Notes: generated by a model from the letters alone, not told the origin. Numbered from the stretch's first letter, positions 1-9,284 are shown. The stretch: DNA of 64,000 nt from Streptomyces sp. NRRL F-5630 (GCF_000719475.1 NZ_JOGO01000007.1:124001-188000), one strand, 5' to 3'. Program-made: numbers and translations.

Positions 1-2617
1 GATCGTCGGCGAGTTCGCCGTGCACCTCGCCCTGCGCCAGGGCAAGAAGTGCTTCTACACCACGCCCATCAAGGCGCTCTCCAACCAGAAGTTCGGCGAC
101 CTCAGCAAGCGCTACGGCGCCGACAAGGTCGGTCTGCTCACCGGTGACAACAGCGTCAACGCGGACGCCCCCGTCGTCGTCATGACGACCGAGGTGCTGC
201 GGAACATGCTCTACGCGGGCAGCCCGGCGCTCACCGGGCTCGGCTATGTCGTCATGGACGAGGTGCACTACCTCTCCGACCGCATCCGGGGCGCCGTCTG
301 GGAAGAGGTGATCATCCACCTGCCGGAGTCGGTCACGCTCGTCTCGCTCTCGGCGACCGTCTCGAACGCCGAGGAGTTCGGCGACTGGCTCGACACCGTC
401 CGCGGCGACACCGAAGTGGTCGTCTCGGAGCACCGGCCCGTGCCGCTCTTCCAGCACGTCCTCGCCGGGCGCCGGCTGTACGACCTCTTCGAGGAGGGCG
501 GGGGCCGCAAGCGCGCGGTCAACCCCGACCTGCTCCGCATGGCCCGCATGGAGGCCGGACGCACCGGTTACGGCGGCAAGCGGCGCGGGCGCGAGGCCGA
601 CAGGGAGCGCGAGCGCCGCCAGCGCAGCCGGACGTGGACCCCGGGCCGCCCCGAGGTGATCGACCGGCTCGACTCCGAGGGCCTGCTCCCCGCCATCACC
701 TTCATCTTCAGCCGCGCGGGCTGCGAGGCCGCCGTGCAGCAGTGCCTCTTCGCCGGGCTGCGCCTCAACGACGAGTCCGAGCGGCTCGCCGTGCGCGAGA
801 TCGTCGAGGAGCGCACCGCCTCGATCCCGCCCGAGGACCTGCACGTCCTCGGTTACTTCGAGTTCCTGGAGGGCCTGGAGCGGGGCATCGCCGCGCACCA
901 CGCCGGGATGCTCCCGACCTTCAAGGAGGTCGTCGAGGAACTCTTCGTACGGGGCCTGGTCAAGGCCGTCTTCGCGACCGAGACCCTCGCGCTCGGGATC
1001 AACATGCCCGCGCGCTCCGTCGTGCTCGAAAAGCTCGTCAAGTGGAACGGCGAGCAGCACGCCGACATCACGCCCGGCGAGTACACCCAGCTCACCGGAC
1101 GCGCCGGTCGGCGCGGCATCGACGTCGAGGGGCACGCCGTCGTGCTGTGGCAGCGCGCCATGAGCCCCGAGCACCTCGCGGGCCTGGCGGGCACCCGTAC
1201 GTATCCGCTGCGCTCCAGCTTCCGGCCCTCGTACAACATGGCCGTCAACCTGGTCCAGCAGTTCGGGCGGCACCGCTCGCGCGAGCTCCTGGAGACCTCC
1301 TTCGCGCAGTTCCAGGCCGACCGCTCCGTCGTCGGCATCTCCCGCGACGTCCAGCGCAACGAGGCGGGGCTCGCGGGCTACAAGGAGTCGATGACCTGCC
1401 ACCTCGGGGACTTCGAGGAGTACTCGCGGCTGCGCAGGCAGCTCAAGGACCGCGAGAACGAACTCGCCCGCGAGGGCGTCAACCAGCGGCGCGCAGCCGC
1501 TGCCGCCGCGCTGGAGAAGCTGCGCCCCGGGGACATCATCCACGTGCCCACGGGCAAGTTCGCCGGGCTCGCCCTCGTCCTGGACCCGGGCGTCCCGGCG
1601 GGGCGCGCGGTCGGCGGTCGCCGCGGGCGCGACTTCGACGCGTTCGACGGGCCCCGCCCGCTCGTGCTCACCGCCGAGCGGCAGGTCAAGCGGCTCAACA
1701 GCGTCGACTTCCCGGTGCCCGTCGAGGCCCTGGACCGGATGCGGGTGCCGAAGTCCTTCAACGCGCGCAGCCCCCAGTCCCGCCGCGACCTCGCCTCGGC
1801 GCTGCGCACCAAGGCCGGGCACCTCGTCCCCGAGCGGCACCGCAGGGGCCGCGCCGAGGCCGCGGACGATCGCGAGATCAACCGGCTGCGCGCGGAACTG
1901 CGCGCCCACCCCTGCCACGGCTGCTCCGAGCGCGAGGACCACGCCCGCTGGGCCGAGCGCTACCACCGGCTGCTGCGCGACACGAAGCAGCTGGAACGCC
2001 GCATCGAGGGCCGCACGAACACCATCGCGCGCACCTTCGACCGGATCGTCGCGCTCCTGACCGAACTCGACTACCTGCGCGGCGAACAGGTCACCGAGCA
2101 CGGCAGGCGGCTCGCCCGGCTCTACGGGGAACTCGACCTGCTCGCCGCCGAGTGCCTGCGCGCCGGGGTCTGGGAGGGGCTCGGCCCGGCCGAGCTGGCC
2201 GCCTGCGCCTCCGCGCTCGTCTACGAGTCGCGCTCGGGGGACGACGCGGCAACCCCCAAGGTGCCCTCGGGCAAGGTGACCTCGGCGCTCACCGAGATGG
2301 TGCGGATCTGGGGCAGGCTCGACGCGGTCGAGGAGGACTTCGGGATCAGCCGGACCGAGGGCGTCGGCCAGCGCGAGCCGGACCTCGGCTTCGCCTGGGC
2401 CGCCTATGAGTGGGCCTCGGGCAAGGGGCTCGACGAGGTGCTGCGCGAGGCGGACATGCCTGCCGGGGACTTCGTGCGCTGGACCAAGCAGATCATCGAT
2501 GTCCTGGGCCAGATCGCCGCCGCGGCGCCCGGTCAGGGGAGCACGGTGCCGAAGGCGGCCCGGCGGGCGGTGGACGAGATCCTGCGCGGAGTGGTGGCGT
2601 ACACCTCGGTGAGCTGA
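1..2617 (+). CDS. helY: Ski2/Mtr4-like (HelY-type) DEAD/DEAH-box RNA helicase, 5' end missing
   Basis: ATP-dependent superfamily 2 RNA helicase, presumably acting in RNA processing or decay. The reading frame is open from base 2, so the gene starts before the window and the Walker A region is lost. Visible motifs in order are motif Ia around KALSNQK, the Walker B DEVH box (about 256-267), SAT motif III (about 350), the motif V region TLALGINMPARS and motif VI QLTGRAGRRG (about 1090-1115). The C-terminal third matches the DSHCT region of Mtr4/HelY proteins. The 871 visible residues suggest only some tens are missing. It ends with TGA and is followed by a strong hairpin terminator, so it is transcriptionally separate from the conservon. 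The family assignment is firm; the substrate is unknown. Confidence 0.93.
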   Translation, partial: IVGEFAVHLALRQGKKCFYTTPIKALSNQKFGDLSKRYGADKVGLLTGDNSVNADAPVVVMTTEVLRNMLYAGSPALTGLGYVVMDEVHYLSDRIRGAVWEEVIIHLPESVTLVSLSATVSNAEEFGDWLDTVRGDTEVVVSEHRPVPLFQHVLAGRRLYDLFEEGGGRKRAVNPDLLRMARMEAGRTGYGGKRRGREADRERERRQRSRTWTPGRPEVIDRLDSEGLLPAITFIFSRAGCEAAVQQCLFAGLRLNDESERLAVREIVEERTASIPPEDLHVLGYFEFLEGLERGIAAHHAGMLPTFKEVVEELFVRGLVKAVFATETLALGINMPARSVVLEKLVKWNGEQHADITPGEYTQLTGRAGRRGIDVEGHAVVLWQRAMSPEHLAGLAGTRTYPLRSSFRPSYNMAVNLVQQFGRHRSRELLETSFAQFQADRSVVGISRDVQRNEAGLAGYKESMTCHLGDFEEYSRLRRQLKDRENELAREGVNQRRAAAAAALEKLRPGDIIHVPTGKFAGLALVLDPGVPAGRAVGGRRGRDFDAFDGPRPLVLTAERQVKRLNSVDFPVPVEALDRMRVPKSFNARSPQSRRDLASALRTKAGHLVPERHRRGRAEAADDREINRLRAELRAHPCHGCSEREDHARWAERYHRLLRDTKQLERRIEGRTNTIARTFDRIVALLTELDYLRGEQVTEHGRRLARLYGELDLLAAECLRAGVWEGLGPAELAACASALVYESRSGDDAATPKVPSGKVTSALTEMVRIWGRLDAVEEDFGISRTEGVGQREPDLGFAWAAYEWASGKGLDEVLREADMPAGDFVRWTKQIIDVLGQIAAAAPGQGSTVPKAARRAVDEILRGVVAYTSVS

Positions 2618-2670
2618 GGAGACGTGGCGATCAATTTCAGTCGTTACTGATCGGAATTGATCCCGAAAGG

Positions 2671-2718
2671 AAGGAGGCGGGTCCCTTTTCCTCGCGAGGG
2701 AAAGGGACCCGCCTCCTT
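2671..2718 (+). terminator. Strong intrinsic terminator after the helicase gene
   Basis: Arms 2671-2688 and 2701-2718 are perfectly complementary over 18 bp (AAGGAGGCGGGTCCCTTT and its complement). The loop itself contains the palindrome CCTCGCGAGG, and a short T run follows the right arm. It lies 54 bp after the helicase stop. Because the arms are symmetrical it could work in both directions. Confidence 0.9.
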
Positions 2719-3039
2719 TTGTGCGAAAAAGTATTAGCGCATATGTGCGCCGACGGAGCCGGAAGGGTGAACGCGGTGCCTGTGACCTGCGGTGATGCCC
2801 GGCTCCCGAGGTGGGACAAGCCGCTTTCGCCGCCTCGGGTGGCGTATAAATGGGCTCGATTCTAGGTCGCGCGCGGTGCGCGGTGGGCTTGCTCGCGGAA
2901 TATGACATCCGGCGCGCCGAGGCGCATTAGGCTCGCCGACGAAGCGCCCCGGTCCCCCGGTCGTGTCCTTCGGGCATGCCCGCGCCCCGGACCGGATCGC
3001 GCCGTCCTGTCCGTCCATCGCGCTCGATCGAGGGCCTCC
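2719..3039. other. Gene-free stretch upstream of the conservon
   Basis: This region should hold the conservon promoter. An in-frame ATG at 2902 could extend CvnA by 46 residues, but it has no clear ribosome binding site and the extra residues are Arg/Pro-rich and do not look like a signal sequence. No repeat or operator was recognised. Confidence 0.5.
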
Positions 3040-4827
3040 ATGGTGAGTGTCGCTTCACCCCCCGCTTCGCCTCCTGCCTCACCCCCCGCTTCATCTCCCG
3101 CCTCACCCCCGGCTTCGTCTCCCGCCCCCCGGCTGGAGCCTGTGCCGAGGATGCTGCTGACCGGCGTCCCGCTCCTGGCGGCCACCGCGGTGGCCGGCCG
3201 GCTCCTGACCGGGACCGCCAGGATCACGGCCCTCGTCGGCGGAGTGGTCGCCCTCGCGCTCGCGCTCGCCCTCACCGCCGAGGTGATCCGCGCCCAGCGG
3301 GCCCGGGCCACCGAGTACCGCGCCTTACGCCGCCGCCTCACCGAGGTCCAGGACCTCGTGGACACGAACGACGAGCGCCTCTACCACCTCACCGACGCCG
3401 TCCTGCCCCGCATCCACGAACTCGCCTGCGGCGGCATCATGGACCAGCGCATGGAAGAGCTGATCCGCGAGTACCCCAAGTGGCGCCAGGACTTCACGGA
3501 CCCGGAACTCCACCTCATCAGCTCGATCATCGGCTCCCTGCACGAGATGGAGAACATCCGTCACTCCACCGTGTGGCACTACATCAACATCACGCGCAGG
3601 CTCCAGGCCGTCGCCCACTCCATGTCCGAGGAACTGCGCGAGATGGAGGAACGCCACGGCCGCGCCCCCGAGTTCTTCGACGACCTGCTCCGCGTCGACC
3701 ACGCCTGCTCGATGATGATCCGCTGGGCGGACGACCTCGCCACCCTCGGCGGCGGGCGCCCCAGCCGTCGCTGGCCCGGACCCGTGTCGCTGCTCAGCAC
3801 GCTGCGGGGTGCGCAGGGGCGCATCCTGGAGTTCCCGCGCATCCACATCATGGACATCCCCGACATCGACCTCAAGGGCACCGAGACGGAGGGCGTCCTC
3901 CAGGCCGTCGCCGAACTCATGGACAACGGCTGCAAGTACTCCGCGCCCAGCTCCAAGGTCTTCGTCAGCGCGATGCGCGTCGAGAAGGGCATCGCCATCT
4001 CGGTCGAGGACCAGGGCGGCAGCACCGACATGATCGACAAGATCATGTCCCGCTTCAAGAACATCTACCGCTACGCCAAGACCAACCGGGACATCGGCCA
4101 GTACCGCTACGAGACCGGCATCGGCTACTTCGTCCTGGGGCGGCTGTGCCTCAGCTACGAGATGAACCTGGAGGTCCGCCCCTCGGCCTACGGCGGCCTG
4201 CGCGCCATCCTCTTCGTGCCCGAGCACCTGATCGAGGGCATCGACATCGACTACCCCGCCCTCAAGCGCAAGCGCCTGCTCGCGCACGGCATCGGTGCCG
4301 AGGCGGTGCCCCGCTTCGACGAGAACGACGAGCCGATCGTGCCGCTCCCGCGCCGGGAGCACATCCCCTACAGCAAGTACGCGGGACCGCCGGAGCGGAA
4401 CGAGGACGGCGAGGCGATCCCGCCCACGACACCGCCCGAGGCGCCGGTCTACACCGAGCGCACCCCGGAGGGCCTGCCGCAGCGCCGCCGCACGATGCCC
4501 TACCACCCGGGCGTCGGCTTCGCCCAGTACGCCACCGAGGAGGAGTACCTCGCGGAGCAGGCGAGCATCGCGGAGCAGACGGAGATCAACATGCGCGCGG
4601 CGGCAGCCGAGACCTGGAACGGCCCCGTGCGGGACCGCCAGGCGCCGTCCGGGACGGGCCGCGAGGCGGAGCACGAGGACGACCGGGAGCAGCCCGAGCC
4701 CGGTATCGCGATGGCCGCCTTCTTCGCGGCGGCCAAGGGCGGGGGCCTGCCCGAGGGAGACGGCGAGCCAGGGAAGAAGCCCGCCGACAGCCAGTACGAC
4801 GACAACGAAGAGGGGGACGAGTACTGA
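3040..4827 (+). CDS. cvnA: Conservon sensor-like ATPase CvnA (RarA-type)
   Basis: Membrane sensor-like protein of a conservon, the actinobacterial four-gene module thought to act as a G-protein-like membrane signalling complex. The ATG at 3040 follows GAGGG; an ATG at 2902 is also in frame. A short (A/S)SPP-rich repeat is followed by two hydrophobic segments (about residues 35-75), a long helical region, then a GHKL ATPase domain with N box AELMDNGCKYSAP (about 291), G1 VEDQGG (about 322) and G2 TGIGYFVLGRL (about 357). There is no HisKA-type phosphoacceptor histidine box, which is usual for CvnA. The C-terminal 200 residues are charged and probably disordered. Its stop overlaps the start of cvnB (TGATG), indicating translational coupling. 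Confidence 0.92.
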   Translation: MVSVASPPASPPASPPASSPASPPASSPAPRLEPVPRMLLTGVPLLAATAVAGRLLTGTARITALVGGVVALALALALTAEVIRAQRARATEYRALRRRLTEVQDLVDTNDERLYHLTDAVLPRIHELACGGIMDQRMEELIREYPKWRQDFTDPELHLISSIIGSLHEMENIRHSTVWHYINITRRLQAVAHSMSEELREMEERHGRAPEFFDDLLRVDHACSMMIRWADDLATLGGGRPSRRWPGPVSLLSTLRGAQGRILEFPRIHIMDIPDIDLKGTETEGVLQAVAELMDNGCKYSAPSSKVFVSAMRVEKGIAISVEDQGGSTDMIDKIMSRFKNIYRYAKTNRDIGQYRYETGIGYFVLGRLCLSYEMNLEVRPSAYGGLRAILFVPEHLIEGIDIDYPALKRKRLLAHGIGAEAVPRFDENDEPIVPLPRREHIPYSKYAGPPERNEDGEAIPPTTPPEAPVYTERTPEGLPQRRRTMPYHPGVGFAQYATEEEYLAEQASIAEQTEINMRAAAAETWNGPVRDRQAPSGTGREAEHEDDREQPEPGIAMAAFFAAAKGGGLPEGDGEPGKKPADSQYDDNEEGDEY

Positions 4828-5225
4828 TGACGCAGTTCGATCAACTGCTCAAGGAACTGGACGACACGGTGAGCGGGATCCACCAGATCGTGGTGCTCTC
4901 GGCCGACGGGCTCCAGATCGCCCGGTACGGCGGGGAGCAGGACGCCGCCGACCGCGTCGCCGCCGCCTGCGCCGGGCTCCAGAGCCTCGCCGCGGCCGTG
5001 GGCCAGGAACTCCCCGGCTCCAAGGGCCGGATGCAGATGGTCGTCATCGAGGTGGACGAGGGCTACTTCTACCTCATGGCGGCCGGTACCGGCGCGTACC
5101 TCGCGGTCCTCGCCGACGCGCGCACCGAGGCCGGAGTCGTCGGCCACCGGATGCGCGAACTCGCCCGACGCCTCGGCCCGCACCTGACGAGCCCGCCGCG
5201 CCGGACGGGCGCCGTCCTCCGATGA
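4827..5225 (+). CDS. cvnB: Roadblock/LC7 protein CvnB
   Basis: A 132-residue roadblock/LC7-fold protein, the likely regulator of the small GTPase in the conservon complex (GAP-like or scaffold by analogy to MglB). The domain fills nearly the whole chain (about residues 5-115, beginning LLKELDDTVSGIHQIVVLSA). Its ATG overlaps the cvnA stop by one base, and its stop overlaps the cvnC start. The role comes from the family and the operon position, not from a visible catalytic site. Confidence 0.92.
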   Translation: MTQFDQLLKELDDTVSGIHQIVVLSADGLQIARYGGEQDAADRVAAACAGLQSLAAAVGQELPGSKGRMQMVVIEVDEGYFYLMAAGTGAYLAVLADARTEAGVVGHRMRELARRLGPHLTSPPRRTGAVLR

Positions 5226-5722
5226 CCATCCCTTCCCGGCGCAGGCGCCGCAGCACGCAGGAGAGCCCGGCACCGGGCGGCACCACGCGGGGGAGCCCGC
5301 ACCAGGGCGGCACGGCGGGGGAGCGGGACGGTGCGGTGGACGGCGGCCCGCGGCAGGAGGCCGTGGCGGGGGAAGGCCCCCGCACGGCCGGCGGGCCGGG
5401 GGAACCGGGGCGCTTCTACGCGCTCACCGGGGGCCGGGGCGGCGGCGAGGGGATCGACCTCGTCTCGCTCGTCCAGACCGTCGTCGTGCCCGCCGCCGGG
5501 CTCCAGCCGGAGGCCGCCGCGGTCCTGGGCCTGTGCCGGACCTCGCTCTCGGCCGCCGAGCTCTCGGCCTATCTGCGGCTCCCGTTCAGCGTCGTGGCCG
5601 CGCTCCTGGCCGGGCTCCACGCCGAAGGGCTCGTACGGGTCCTGCGCCCGGTACGGCCGTCGCACGACACAGCCGACCGTTCCCTCCTCGAAGCGGTGAT
5701 GCATGGACTTCAACGACTCTGA
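5222..5722 (+). CDS. cvnC: DUF742 protein CvnC
   Basis: A 166-residue protein with an Arg-rich, low-complexity first half and a C-terminal DUF742 domain (about residues 55-160, from RFYALTGG). That half resembles a winged-helix fold (SAAELSAYLRLPFSVVAALLAGLHAEGLVRV). DUF742 proteins are the third member of conservons and are thought to join the membrane complex. The ATG at 5222 overlaps the cvnB stop (ATGA). The cvnD start at 5703 lies inside this gene, so all four reading frames are coupled. Confidence 0.9.
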   Translation: MTIPSRRRRRSTQESPAPGGTTRGSPHQGGTAGERDGAVDGGPRQEAVAGEGPRTAGGPGEPGRFYALTGGRGGGEGIDLVSLVQTVVVPAAGLQPEAAAVLGLCRTSLSAAELSAYLRLPFSVVAALLAGLHAEGLVRVLRPVRPSHDTADRSLLEAVMHGLQRL

Positions 5723-6326
5723 CCTCCTCCCCGGCCCCCGGACCGAGGACCTGCTCCCCGACACCGTCACGGCCGGTGTGAAGCTCGTCGTCGTCGGCGG
5801 CTTCGGCGTCGGCAAGACGACGATGGTCGGCTCGGTGAGCGAGATCAGGCCGCTCACCACCGAGGAGACGATGTCCAAGGCGAGCATCGGGGTCGACAGC
5901 CTCTTCCGCACCCGCGCGAAGACCGCGACGACGGTGGCGATGGACTTCGGCCGCATCCGCATCAACGACGAACTCGTGCTCTATCTCTTCGGCACCCCCG
6001 GCCAGGAACGCTTCTGGTTCCTGTGGAACGGCCTCTTCGAAGGGGCGCTCGGCGGGGTGGTGCTCGTCGACACCCGCCGCCTGGAGACGAGCTTCGAGGT
6101 CATGGGGCGGCTGGAGGAACAGGGCGTGCCGTACGTCGTCGCCGTCAACCGCTTCCCGAAGTCGCCCCGTTACCCGGCGGAGACGCTGCGCGCCGCGCTC
6201 GACCTGCCCGCCGAGGTCCCGATCGTGGAGTGCGACGCCCGCGAGCGCGCCTCCAGCCGGGACGTCCTGCTCACGCTCGTCCGCTACCTGGGCGCGATCG
6301 CGGAGAGGCGGGGCCCGCGGGCCTGA
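5703..6326 (+). CDS. cvnD: Conservon small GTPase-like protein CvnD
   Basis: A 207-residue Ras-like ATP/GTP-binding protein, the G-protein component of the conservon. It has a P-loop GGFGVGKTT (about residues 30-40) and switch II GTPGQERF (about 96-103). Where canonical GTPases have NKxD it has VNRFP (about 148), a known feature of the CvnD/MglA-like branch that leaves base specificity uncertain. It overlaps cvnC by 20 bp. The P450 gene follows after 160 bp, so the P450 may have its own start signals but probably shares the transcript. Confidence 0.92.
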   Translation: MDFNDSDLLPGPRTEDLLPDTVTAGVKLVVVGGFGVGKTTMVGSVSEIRPLTTEETMSKASIGVDSLFRTRAKTATTVAMDFGRIRINDELVLYLFGTPGQERFWFLWNGLFEGALGGVVLVDTRRLETSFEVMGRLEEQGVPYVVAVNRFPKSPRYPAETLRAALDLPAEVPIVECDARERASSRDVLLTLVRYLGAIAERRGPRA

Positions 6327-6486
6327 GCCGGCCCCCGCGCACCGTCCCCACGCCCGCCCGGCACCCGCACGCCGAGCCCTTCGCACGCCCGGCAGGCGCA
6401 CGCCCCGGCATCCGTCCTGACCGGCGTCCGGCACGTCCCCGTGCCCCGCACGCGTACACCCCCGGTCCCCTTCTCCCGGAGTTCCC

Positions 6487-8151
6487 GTGACCACATCCGT
6501 CCCGTCCGAGGGCGCCGTCCCGCCGCCCGGCTGCCCGGCCCACGCACCCGCCGGCTCCGCCACCCCCGCCGCGCGGGCCCGTCCGCGCCCCGACTACTCC
6601 GGCGTGCCCGCCCCCGAGGGGCGCGACCCGGCGACGGAGGTGGACAACCCCAACATCGGCCCGGGCCGGGCCCGCAGACTCAACGGCCCGGACGCCGAGC
6701 GCGACCAGCAGGGGCTCTACGACACGCTGCGGCTGGAGTACGGCGAGGTCGCCCCCGTGCTGCTGCCCCGGGACGTGCCCGCCTGGCTCGTCCTCGGCCA
6801 CGAGGAGAACCGTTTCGTGTGCGCGCACCCGGAGCTGTTCACCACGGACGGCCGCGAGTGGCGCCTGCTCCAGGACGGCACCGTCGGCCCCGACCACCCC
6901 ATGGCGCCCATCTTCATGTGGCAGCCCGTCTGCGCCTTCGTCGAGGGCGAGGAGCACGAGCGGCTGCGGGAGCCGCTGGAGGAGAACCTCCGCGTCACCG
7001 ACCTGCGCGAACTGCGCAGGCTCGTGCAGCGGGGCACGTACGCCCTCCTCAACGACCTGTGCGAGGAGGGCTTCTGCGACCTCACCGAGGACTACTGCGA
7101 GCGCCTCCCGATGATCGTCCTGCTCGGTCTCTTCGGCATGTCGCACCTGTACGACGACCGCTTCCTCGAAGCGGCCCGCGACCTCATCAAGGGCACCGAG
7201 ACCGCCAACGCGAGCAACGAGCACCTCATGAAGCTCTTCCGCGCCGAGGTCGAGCGGGCGCGCGTGGAGCCCGGAGACGACTTCGCCTCGCAACTCCTCG
7301 CTCACCGGGCCGGGATGAGCGCGCGCGAGGTCTCCGAGCACCTGCGGATCGTCCTCATCGCCGCGTACGAGACCACGGCGAACCTCCTCGCCAACGCGAT
7401 GCGCATCCTGCTGGTCCAGATGGAGGTGCGCGGCCGGGTCGGCGCCGGGCGGCTCAACATCTACGAGGCGATCGAGCAGGCCCTGTGGGACGAACCGCCC
7501 TTCAGCGCCATGCTCGGCCGCTACGCGCTCCGGGACGTGGAGGTCGGCGGGCGGCTCATCAGGAAGGGCGACGCCGTCATGCTCGGCTACGCGGCGGGGA
7601 ACGTGGACACGCGCGTGCGTCCCGCGCTGGAGGCGCCGGTACGGGACAACCGCTCCCACCTCGCCTTCGGCCGCGGCCCGCACGCTTGCCCGGGGCAGTA
7701 CCTCGGCCGGCAGCTGTGCCAGCTCGCCCTGGACGACCTGCTCGCCTGGCTCCCCGACATGCGCCTCGCCGTGCCCTCCTCGCAACTGCGCTGGTCGGGC
7801 TCGCTGCTCAGCCGCCACCTCGTCGAGCTCCCGGTCCGCTTCGAACCGCGCTCCCAGCGCGACGAGGAGAGCATCGGCACCTTCGGGCTGCCGCTCCCCA
7901 AGGGCGTGGGCCTCTTCCCGCCACCCGACGAGGAGCACGACCTGATGCCCGTCGAGATCCCGGAGAGGATTCTCGAGGCCGAGCGGGAGGCCGGGGAGTG
8001 GCGGGCGGCCAGGATGCGGCGCGAGGACGCAGCGCGGGCCGGGCAGGACGGTCCCGCCCCGGCGGAAGCGGCGGCAGGTGGCGCGGGCGCGGAGGCCGGG
8101 GGCCCGTTCCCGGGGCCGCGCCGTCCGCTGCGGGCCTGGCTGCGGCGCTGA
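6487..8151 (+). CDS. cvnE: CYP157-type cytochrome P450 (conservon CvnE / RarE-like), no ExxR motif
   Basis: A 554-residue P450-fold protein starting with GTG. The haem loop FGRGPHACPGQ is intact with the ligand cysteine near residue 401. The I helix reads AYETTAN (about 293-299), with Tyr where most P450s have Gly. The K helix, where almost all P450s have ExxR, reads EQALW (residues 330-334). Loss of ExxR is the recorded hallmark of the CYP157 family, whose members sit beside conservon genes in Streptomyces. Long unstructured tails (about 60 residues N-terminal and 60 C-terminal) are extra to a normal 400-residue P450. The substrate is unknown; context suggests a role with the conservon rather than in a biosynthetic cluster. 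Confidence 0.92.
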   Translation: MTTSVPSEGAVPPPGCPAHAPAGSATPAARARPRPDYSGVPAPEGRDPATEVDNPNIGPGRARRLNGPDAERDQQGLYDTLRLEYGEVAPVLLPRDVPAWLVLGHEENRFVCAHPELFTTDGREWRLLQDGTVGPDHPMAPIFMWQPVCAFVEGEEHERLREPLEENLRVTDLRELRRLVQRGTYALLNDLCEEGFCDLTEDYCERLPMIVLLGLFGMSHLYDDRFLEAARDLIKGTETANASNEHLMKLFRAEVERARVEPGDDFASQLLAHRAGMSAREVSEHLRIVLIAAYETTANLLANAMRILLVQMEVRGRVGAGRLNIYEAIEQALWDEPPFSAMLGRYALRDVEVGGRLIRKGDAVMLGYAAGNVDTRVRPALEAPVRDNRSHLAFGRGPHACPGQYLGRQLCQLALDDLLAWLPDMRLAVPSSQLRWSGSLLSRHLVELPVRFEPRSQRDEESIGTFGLPLPKGVGLFPPPDEEHDLMPVEIPERILEAEREAGEWRAARMRREDAARAGQDGPAPAEAAAGGAGAEAGGPFPGPRRPLRAWLRR

Positions 8152-8158
8152 CGCTGCC

Positions 8159-9130
8159 TCAGCCGCGCGCGGGGCGGGCCCAGCGCAGCGGGTCCTGCCA
8201 GGCGGTGAGCGTGCGCCCGCTCGTGAAGCGGCGCAGCTCACCGCTCAGCGGGTCCGTGAACTCCATCGCTCTGGCGAGGAGTTGGAGCGGGCGGCGGTAG
8301 TCGGTCGGGTCCGGGTCCGTGACGTACGGGTAGAGCGGGTCACCGAGGAGGGGCAGGCCGAGGCCGTTCATGTGGGCCCGTAGCTGGTGGGTGCGCCCGG
8401 TGCGGGGGAGCAGCCGGTAGCGGGCGAGGAGCGGGGGAGTGCCGGCGAGAGCGGGGGCGGTGCGCACGCCGAGCAGTTCGACGCGGGTCTCGCTGTTCGG
8501 CTCGGCGCCGGGCACCTCGCGTGCCGCCATCTCGCCGCGCTCCTTGACGAGGTGGCTGCGGACCGTGCGGGGCAGGCGCAGCGCGGGCGCGTGGGCGGCG
8601 ACCGCCTCGTACTCCTTGCGCACCTCCTTGCGCGCGAAGAGCGACTGATACGCGCCGCGGTCCCGGGGCCGGACGACGAAGAGGACGAGTCCCGCGGTGA
8701 GGCGGTCGAGGCGGTGCGCGGGGCTCAGCGCGGGCAGGGCGAGGTCGCGGCGCAGGCGGGCGAGGGCGGTCTCGGTGATGTGGCTGCCGCGCGGGGTGGT
8801 GGCGAGGAAGTGCGGTTTGTCGACGACCAGGAGGTGGTCGTCCCGGTGCACGACGCGGAGCGGAAAGGGGACGGCGGGCTCGGGAGCGCGGGTGCGGTGG
8901 AACCAGTAGGTGGCGCCGGGGCCGCGCTCCTCGCCGTGGGCGGGGCGACCGCTCGCGTCGACGAACTCGCCGGTCCCGAGCATGGCGTCGATGACGGCGG
9001 GAGGCACGGGGAGCCGGGCGCGCAGGTACGCGCGCAGGGTGCCCTCGTGGGTGTCGGGCACGCGCAGACGGATGGCGTCGATGCCGTCCCGCTGGGGGAG
9101 GGGCGAAGGGGGAGGGGGACGGCGCGGCAC
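8159..9130 (-). CDS. RluA-family pseudouridine synthase
   Basis: RNA pseudouridine synthase of the RluA/RsuA type. The catalytic motif HRLDRLTAGL (about residues 139-148) holds the active-site Asp, and the C-terminal motif GRTHQLRAHM is typical of the family. The N-terminal part (about residues 20-60) resembles an S4-like RNA-binding region. I chose the GTG at 9130, just before the conserved SPLPQRDGI segment; no ATG is available there and the ribosome site is weak, so the start is uncertain. Its stop lies 7 bp from the P450 stop in a convergent arrangement. The RNA target cannot be told from sequence. Confidence 0.88.
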   Translation of the reverse strand: MPRRPPPPSPLPQRDGIDAIRLRVPDTHEGTLRAYLRARLPVPPAVIDAMLGTGEFVDASGRPAHGEERGPGATYWFHRTRAPEPAVPFPLRVVHRDDHLLVVDKPHFLATTPRGSHITETALARLRRDLALPALSPAHRLDRLTAGLVLFVVRPRDRGAYQSLFARKEVRKEYEAVAAHAPALRLPRTVRSHLVKERGEMAAREVPGAEPNSETRVELLGVRTAPALAGTPPLLARYRLLPRTGRTHQLRAHMNGLGLPLLGDPLYPYVTDPDPTDYRRPLQLLARAMEFTDPLSGELRRFTSGRTLTAWQDPLRWARPARG

Positions 9131-9211
9131 GAGGCCAGCGTACGGGGACGCCGCGGGTTCCTCGCGCGGTGCGGGCCCTGGTGGTGGCTCGTCGCGAGAA
9201 CCGGGGAAGCG

Positions 9212-9284
9212 CTCAGGCCGCGTCGGCGCCTTCCTGTTCGGCCTCGATGCGGGCGTTCCAGTCGCGCTTGCTGGCCTGCCAGCC
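9212..9284 (-). repeat. Duplicated 3' tail of the siderophore reductase gene (copy A)
   Basis: These 73 bp match 9465-9537 with a single mismatch (C at 9234, T at 9487). The copy contains the last 23-24 codons and stop of the downstream-reading siderophore reductase gene, with no upstream part of the gene. It is therefore a detached gene tail. Confidence 0.9.

Noticed and set aside
634..2409. Long plus-strand frame within the helicase gene
   Set aside because: It is the shadow of the true frame in GC-rich DNA: Arg/Pro-rich composition, no motifs, and the other frame has all helicase motifs.
2902..3039. Longer CvnA starting at ATG 2902
   Set aside because: No ribosome site and no sensible sequence before the SPP repeat; kept only as an alternative.
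3325..4674. 449-codon minus-strand frame opposite cvnA
   Set aside because: Antisense shadow; low-complexity Val/Asp/Gly sequence without domain features.
6271..8241. Long minus-strand frame opposite the P450 gene
   Set aside because: Composition is that of an antisense shadow, and the opposite strand encodes a clear P450.
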